A DNA stretch of 39,282 nucleotides, from contig JAJZZP010000088.1 of the NCBI GenBank assembly GCA_021797515.1, positions 1 to 39,282 of the forward strand, given 5' to 3'. The DNA comes from Bacillota bacterium (GTDB taxonomy: Bacteria > Bacillota > Sulfobacillia > Sulfobacillales > Sulfobacillaceae). Below the pieces are notes generated by a model that was not told where the DNA came from, did no database searches, and worked only from the letters and a program-made list of their open reading frames with translations. A program made the position numbers and the translations under genes. This document shows, one piece after another, positions 35,127 to 39,282 of this stretch (within the stretch, counting starts at the first letter, position 1; the number at the start of each line of letters is the position of its first letter).

Positions 35127-36290
35127 CTAGGCGACCGGTTCCCCGTGGACTCGGTAGCCTAAGGCCTCCAGCTGACGGACATGGTGGCGCAGACGCCTGT
35201 GATTGTCGTGATGCGTTCGCACAGGAGGATCCGGTTTCTGATAGGGGGTCCCATCCCGGATGATATCGTACGCGGCCAACAGTGGATGCCGTCCCACCGC
35301 AATCGCGGCGCGATTCGTCCCCCGCCGTCCTTTAATGCGCTGATAAATCACCGCCAGAGCGGTCTCTTGGGTCTGGCCGGCGCTCCGGCCAGTCTCCGTG
35401 AATCCCGCCCGGAGCCAGCGATTGCCCTTGCGAGTGCGAGCCGCGTGACGTTTGCCACCACTTTCCCGCTGACCGGGGGCAAAGCCCGCCCACGCGGGGA
35501 AATGGTGGGCGGTCGGGAACCGACGCCTGTCCGTCCCGGCCTCGCCGATTCAAGAGGTCCGCGTGGTCCCCCAAAGCGGCGGCACTCTGCCGGTCCAACC
35601 CCGCAATCGTCCGGTCATAGGTCGTCACCAACGCAAAGTGCGTCTCCCGTAAGTGACGCAGCACCGGCGTCAAGTGGCCGCGCAACGCCGCGGCTAGCTG
35701 TTCCGGAGACGCCTGTAAACGCCCGGTGGTGGCGTCCGCCAGGCGGGTCGGGTCGGTTTCGCCGTCGATGAGGGCTTGCAGGACGCGACGACCCGAAGCC
35801 CCCAGAATATCCGAAGCCCCCTGGCTGAGTGTGAGATTGCTGGCTTCCAGGGTTTTATGGATCCGATTGATCGCATCTGTGCGAGCACCGGTGAGTGGCT
35901 TACGCAAACGCACCGGATCCCGGAGTTCGCGCTGAGCGCGATCCGGGATAAAGCTCGGGTGGACGAGCCCATGACGTAAGAGATCGGCCAGCCACTGCGC
36001 ATCTTGCACATCCGTTTTGCGTCCGGGGACGCGTTTGATGTGTTGAGCATTGACGACCCAGAGGGTGAGCGACGACACCGTTTCCAGCACGTTGTAGACC
36101 GGTTTCCCATAGACCCCGGTCGCCTCCATGGCGACCGGGGTCACCCCTTCGGCCTCCAACCAAGCGGCGAGGGCTTCGAGATCGGCGGTAAACGTCCCAA
36201 AGGTCCGCGTGGCTTGGCCACGCGGGGTGATGATACAGACCACGACAGTATTCTGGTGAACGTCGAAGCCAGCGCAAATCAGCCTGGACA
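35127..36290 (-). pseudogene. IS110-family transposase with internal deletion, frameshift and lost 5' end
   Basis: The N-terminal RuvC-like domain is clear: ICAGFDVHQNTVVVCI (first Asp), AMEATGVYGKPVYN (Glu) and VPGRKTDVQDAQWLADLLRH (the two late Asp). The C-terminal domain continues in another frame as RFPTAHHFPAWAGFAPG, SGGKRHAARTRKGNRWLR and VIYQRIKGRRGTNRAAIAV, ending GEPVA at 35127. Between DHADLLNR and AGTDRRRFPT the usual IPGVG-type segment of about twenty residues is missing, so a deletion plus frameshift lies near 35530-35560. No proper start codon precedes ICAGFDVH; the sequence passes directly into the methyltransferase remnant near 36290, so the left end of the element is lost. 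Confidence 0.85.
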
Positions 36291-36796
36291 ATCTCCGCGG
36301 TTTGCAGCACCTGGTGGGCCGCCTGTAAACCCTCTGGGTCCACAATTATCGGATTCGCATAGCGGCCAAACGGTACGTTGAACTGGCCTTGGCGGTTGAC
36401 GCAAAAAAGGCCGTTAAAACACGTTTTGTTAAGGAAAAGAAAGGGGAAGCCTGTTCCCCACACTCAGCGAGTCGGGATTTAAAGCTCGGGCAACATAGAA
36501 ATACGCGGCGTCGTTCCGATGTCGACGCAAATCGGTGATAAGCGCTTCCACGTCATCACGGATCACCTGGTAGAGGTTATTGAGTTCGGAGTTGGTATCG
36601 CTCAGATACGACCCCAACCGGCCCAGCGCAAAGAACAATGCGGCGCCTCCGGCAAAGGGTTCCAGATACCGGTTCCATGTGGGTGGTTGCGACGCCAGGA
36701 GGTATGGCAAAAGTTGCCGCTTGCCACCGGCCCACTTAATAGGGGAAAGACGGCAGGAGCACAATAGGCAGGCTGAGGCACTTTGAATTCCTCCAT
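36285..36796 (-). pseudogene. Dam-type DNA adenine methyltransferase, frameshifted and truncated by IS110
   Basis: Resembles class D12/Dam N6-adenine methyltransferases. PIKWAGGKRQLLPYL and RYLEPFAGGAALFFAL form the AdoMet-binding motifs, followed by LSDTNSELNNLYQVIRDD; then FLFLNKTCFNGLFCVNRQG and GQFNVPFGRYANP continue in a different frame after a shift near 36440-36480. A further shift may lie near 36745, because a start MEEFKVPQPAY at 36796 is in another frame from PIKWAGG. The protein stops matching at about QTAEIVQAD, where the IS110 transposase begins, so the catalytic DPPY part is gone. It may be a relic of a restriction-modification or phage gene. Confidence 0.82.
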
Positions 36797-36891
36797 TTCT
36801 TGTTTAGTAAGGCCGTGTGAAGACAACCGGAAGGTAGGGCTACCAAAACCCAGTCCGCAAAGAGCTGCCCCAGGAAAATGGCAAGAAAGGA

Positions 36892-37120
36892 TTAAGCGTT
36901 GTGGATCTCGTCAATCGAAAGTTGAGTTGAACTGAGAATGTGTTTCAGGGTGCCAGGAGGAATCGTGCGTTGACTATGCAACGAAATAACGGCATATCGT
37001 TGGGGGTTGTCTCGATAGCGGACGAGAACATGACTGCCCGTTTGTCGGACACGAACAAATCCTAAACGCTCTAAGTTTTTGCAAAAGCTCGCGTGCTGTG
37101 AGATGCGGCAACGGCGGCAT
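36892..37120 (-). pseudogene. hicA: HicA-like mRNA interferase toxin, frameshifted
   Basis: HicA toxins are small double-stranded-RNA-binding-fold mRNA interferases. The first part, MPPLPHLTARELLQKL, is in one frame; ERLGFVRVRQTGSHVLVRY to the end is in another. Removing a single base in cttagagcg would restore the normal LLQKLERLGFVRVRQTGSH. The catalytic His in TGSHV is present. The start lies four bases after the hicB stop, so the two formed an antitoxin-first operon. The break should inactivate the toxin unless it is a sequence error. Confidence 0.8.
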
Positions 37121-37124
37121 GGAG

Positions 37125-37337
37125 TTAAGTAACCTCCACTTCCGCGATCGTTTCGACGGTATGAGGAATGGGAATATGGTGTTCCGCAAGATAGGTTTGG
37201 GTGAGCGCGATCGCCTCGATAATTTGATCTAGGGCTTCTCCGGGGGTTTTGCCAGCGCTGGTGCATCCGGGTAATGCCGGCACGTAGGCAAAGTATTCTT
37301 CGTTGCCTTTTTCGACAATCACGGTATATCGAGCCAA
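37125..37337 (-). CDS. hicB: HicB-like antitoxin
   Basis: A small protein of about 70 residues with the partial RNase H-like HicB fold: RYTVIVEKGNEEYFAYVPAL followed by PGCTSAGKTPGEALDQIIEAI and a C-terminal tail. It has no evident C-terminal DNA-binding domain. It neutralises HicA. The frame is open from GTG 37346, but no spacing for a ribosome binding site exists there; TTG 37337 with AGAGGTGA just upstream is preferred. It has its own promoter, and its toxin partner downstream is frameshifted. Confidence 0.82.
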   Translation of the reverse strand: MARYTVIVEKGNEEYFAYVPALPGCTSAGKTPGEALDQIIEAIALTQTYLAEHHIPIPHTVETIAEVEVT

Positions 37338-37358
37338 TTCCGTCACCTCTTTGACTCT

Positions 37359-37389
37359 ATTATACTCCGATTGAGGGCATTTTTATCAA
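37359..37389 (-). promoter_or_regulatory. promoter candidate for hicBA
   Basis: On the minus strand, TTGATA (37389-37384) and a perfect TATAAT (37364-37359) are separated by 19 bases, a little long. The -10 lies 22 bases before the TTG start of hicB. Confidence 0.5.
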
Positions 37390-37668
37390 GGGAGCCTCTG
37401 CTAAAGCCTCCCTTTTCAAGAAGTAAGTCAGGAGGATCCGCTCAGGAAATGGGGCACCGCACCGAGAAAAATGGTAGTAGTTGTCAGGGATAAAATGGTT
37501 ATTCCTGTAAGGATTGATCCTGGCCAGGAGCCGATATTTATCCCCAAAATAAAAGTGTTGACATATCCGATAACATCTTTGCAGCAATGAAATTAATTAT
37601 CGTGCGCCGCCTAACTTCCTTCAACATCGGACCAGACGCCCACTGGAACGACCCAGTCATCCTCTCCC

Positions 37669-38334
37669 TTAAAGCTTTTTTCGCCTTTCGGAACTCGCCT
37701 TAGATTCCCGTACCTTAGTGTTTAGAGCCAATAAGCAGATGTCTTGAGATTGACTTAAATGGTATCTTAAAGCGGTTATGACATTATTGAGATTTTTATT
37801 TCGGAATGCGGAGACAATCGCCGTATGCTCACTATAGGCCCGATCATGCTTCATGGTTGTCGATAGAATCACCACACGAATCACATCATTATAGTAGTCC
37901 GTCCACGTTCCAATCAACCGCGAATTGTGCGCATGCTTAACAGGAATTTCATGAAAACGGAAATCTACCTCCACGGCCTTTTCTATATTTCCCTGTTTGA
38001 TGTAGTCGTGATTGGCTATTGCTAGGTCCTCCATTTCACTTAACAAATCACTCGTTAAGTAGGACATAGATTTGGTGGCTGCAAACGTTTCAATCAGTGT
38101 ACGAATTTCGTAAATCTCGGCGACATCTTGCTCTGTTATCGAGCGAACAAAAGTCCCTTTATAGGGAAAATTGGTCACGAGGCCTTCGGTCTCGAGTTGC
38201 CGCAGAGCCACCCTCAGAGAACCGCGACTAATATCTAGTTCGCGGCTTAAGATTACTTCATTAAGCCGCATACCCATTGGCAGGCGACCAGAGATAATTT
38301 GGTGTTTAAGTAGCGTATAAGCTTGAACTGTCAA
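37669..38334 (-). CDS. GntR-family regulator (FadR type, FCD domain)
   Basis: A transcriptional regulator of 221 residues. The N-terminal winged helix reads IISGRLPMGMRLNEVILSRE followed by LDISRGSLRVALRQLETEGL, and the wing by NFPYKGTFVRSITEQDV. The C-terminal FCD domain begins with EIYEIRTLIETFAA and has the metal/ligand-type region VDFRFHEIPVKHAHN. The start is TTG 38334 with a weak AAGGA. It is divergent from the truncated substrate-binding protein gene, suggesting that it controlled that transporter. The gene appears intact although it is surrounded by broken genes. Confidence 0.85.
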   Translation of the reverse strand: MTVQAYTLLKHQIISGRLPMGMRLNEVILSRELDISRGSLRVALRQLETEGLVTNFPYKGTFVRSITEQDVAEIYEIRTLIETFAATKSMSYLTSDLLSEMEDLAIANHDYIKQGNIEKAVEVDFRFHEIPVKHAHNSRLIGTWTDYYNDVIRVVILSTTMKHDRAYSEHTAIVSAFRNKNLNNVITALRYHLSQSQDICLLALNTKVRESKASSERRKKL

Positions 38335-38666
38335 AGTGTCCTTATTGATGACCGTTGCTGGCTTAATAGGTTAGAGCCTATCAGTCCAGCTTCCCCCCTT
38401 TTTTTGATGACGCCTATCCCCAATATAATCTATGGATGAGTCAATTCGTATCGTCCTTCACAATGCGTTGTCATTAATTGCGGCAACCATTCCGCTTATA
38501 AGTTGTGTGGCAAGAAATAATTTAGGGAAAAAACCGAAACCTATTGACAAGTGGTAACTGTTAATAGTATAAAATACTCAGTCTATTTGCGCAAGAGATA
38601 ATGCGCCTTCGCTTCCGTAGATTTACCAACGTGATTAGACCCAAACACAGAAAGGAGAACCTCTCA
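38335..38666. other. 332-base divergent intergenic region between gntR and the transporter fragment
   Basis: No gene is seen. The region is AT-richer than most of the window, contains the consensus-like promoter at 38544-38573, and may contain the GntR operator. No clear GntR-type palindrome was identified by eye. Confidence 0.4.
38544..38573 (+). promoter_or_regulatory. sigma-A-type promoter for the substrate-binding protein gene
   Basis: A perfect -35 TTGACA at 38544-38549 and TATAAA at 38568-38573 are separated by 18 bases. The GTG start follows about 94 bases later, leaving a leader of about 85 bases. Confidence 0.7.
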
Positions 38667-38899
38667 GTGAAGTATATAGATGCATCCGAGAGCCATGCGC
38701 CATTAAGCTTTTCAACGGGATCGTTATCCCGTCGATCATTTTTAAAAGGCAGCGCCACCTTAGGCGCCGGTATTGTCGGTGCTGGACTGCTTGCCGATAT
38801 TTTAGCAGGATGTGGACCGACGTCTTCACAGGCTTCTAGTGGGACGTTGACACCAGTGAGTGTCCAATTGAATTGGTTAGAAAATGTAGAATTTGGGTT
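38667..38899 (+). pseudogene. ABC transporter substrate-binding protein, 5' fragment (Tat lipoprotein)
   Basis: The N-terminus has a twin-arginine signal SRRSFLKG, a hydrophobic stretch and a lipobox LAGC, so the mature protein would be a lipid-anchored extracellular binding protein exported by Tat. TLTPVSVQLNWLENVEF is the start of an NMT1/SsuA-type periplasmic-binding fold. After about 77 codons the family pattern ends and the DNA becomes a serine recombinase tail in another frame; the original frame stops at 38942. GTG 38667 has an AAAGGAGA site. The gene was cut by recombination or insertion. Confidence 0.75.
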
Positions 38900-39172
38900 C
38901 AGCGCCTGGATGAGCGCCATGCGGCGCTCGAGCAGGAGCTAGCTCAAATGGTGTACCAGCAACAGCAGCAAGCTTTATATGACCATGCGGTCCAATCATG
39001 GGATGCGTTTCGACAATCGATTTCGGACCGATTGGAGGATCTCACCGTACCGGAACAACAGCACATTGTCCGCTTGGTAGTACGGGAAGTGGAAGTAGGT
39101 CAAGACTCTATTATCATCCACCATATTGTACCGACACACCCACCGCATACCGCAGGTTATCGATTGTGTTGG
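38900..39172 (+). pseudogene. large serine recombinase, C-terminal fragment
   Basis: From cag at 38900 the frame reads QRLDERHAALEQELAQMV followed by a long amphipathic helix rich in Gln and Glu, then LTVPEQQHIVRLVVREVEVG and IIIHHIVP. This is the coiled coil and last strands of large serine recombinases from mobile elements. The catalytic and zinc-ribbon domains are missing. The natural end is unclear, because the frame stays open across the antisense reverse transcriptase fragment to the window edge. The junction near 39173 is estimated. Confidence 0.65.
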
Positions 39173-39282
39173 CGCAGCCATCACGCCACCCTGTGGGGTG
39201 CCGACCAGCGTGGGCTGGGTGGTTCCGTCTTCGAGGACCCCGGCCGTCAACATCTCCCGCAGCCACCGCAGCACGGTGCCAT
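39173..39282 (-). pseudogene. group II intron reverse transcriptase fragment, cut by the window edge
   Basis: On the minus strand from the right edge: LRWLREMLTAGVLEDG followed by TLVGTPQGGVMA. GTPQGG is the conserved palm block just before the catalytic YADD region of group II intron maturases. After GGVMA the similarity ends, at the junction with the recombinase tail. The N-terminal part may continue beyond the window. Confidence 0.7.

Noticed and set aside
35181..35771. A 196-codon plus-strand ORF across the IS110 transposase region.
   Set aside because: It is the antisense of the transposase; its Pro/Arg/Ser-rich composition is typical of shadow frames in GC-rich genes.
37360..37587. A 75-codon ORF on the minus strand upstream of hicB (MLQRCYRICQHF...).
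   Set aside because: It has no recognisable family and no good start site, and it overlaps the hicB promoter. It may be a transposon scrap but cannot be supported.
1..39282. CRISPR arrays, tRNA and rRNA genes.
   Set aside because: No regularly spaced repeats, no tRNA T-loop/acceptor pattern and no rRNA-like stretch were recognised by eye. A tRNA scan would be needed to exclude them fully.

Overview
The window looks like a chromosomal segment of a thermoacidophilic, spore-forming Gram-positive bacterium close to Sulfobacillus. The evidence is strong GGAGG-type ribosome binding sites, frequent GTG/TTG starts, a spoIIE-tilS-ftsH block, a YmfF/YmfH-like M16 peptidase pair, and an L-rhamnose cluster of a type I recall being described from Sulfobacillus thermosulfidooxidans. 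The organism is an inference; no rRNA or tRNA was found.

Layout. 1-1077 is insertion-sequence debris: an IS1634-type transposase with a frameshift and an internal stop, then a solitary IS110-type 3' end. 1346-7540 is housekeeping: a HAD phosphatase facing left, aspartokinase, deoC (convergent to aspartokinase across a shared terminator), then a class V aminotransferase with two nucleotidyltransferases (mannose-1-P guanylyltransferase and GalU), which supply GDP-mannose and UDP-glucose. 7541-8032 has no convincing gene but carries a Spo0A-box-like palindrome upstream of spoIIE. 8033-13488 is spoIIE, tilS and ftsH. 13575-17705 is an M16 pair (one degenerate, one with intact HxxEH) and a frameshifted histidine ammonia-lyase. 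A Cof-type phosphatase (minus) separates this from a compact AddB/AddA-like helicase-nuclease pair (18625-23854), followed by a membrane-anchored propeller-like protein.

25175-34200 is the metabolic centrepiece: an IclR regulator, then a tightly spaced operon encoding an MBL-fold protein with lost metal ligands, a zinc-type MDR dehydrogenase, an FAH-family hydrolase, an SDR dehydrogenase, L-rhamnonate dehydratase, LutA, LutB and LutC, with L-rhamnose mutarotase after a 106-base gap. Together these fit the non-phosphorylative diketo-hydrolase route: L-rhamnose to rhamnonate, to 2-keto-3-deoxy-rhamnonate, to the 2,4-diketo acid, split to pyruvate plus L-lactate. LutABC then oxidises the L-lactate to a second pyruvate.

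34324-39282 is a gene graveyard: a DDE transposase remnant, an IS110 transposase with an internal deletion fused into a broken Dam-type methyltransferase, a HicB antitoxin with a frameshifted HicA toxin, an apparently intact GntR regulator, and a Tat/lipoprotein substrate-binding protein cut after about 77 codons and joined to a serine recombinase tail and then to an antisense group II intron reverse transcriptase fragment at the window edge. The 3' end of the IS110 copy is also present as a diverged, inverted copy at the left end of the window.
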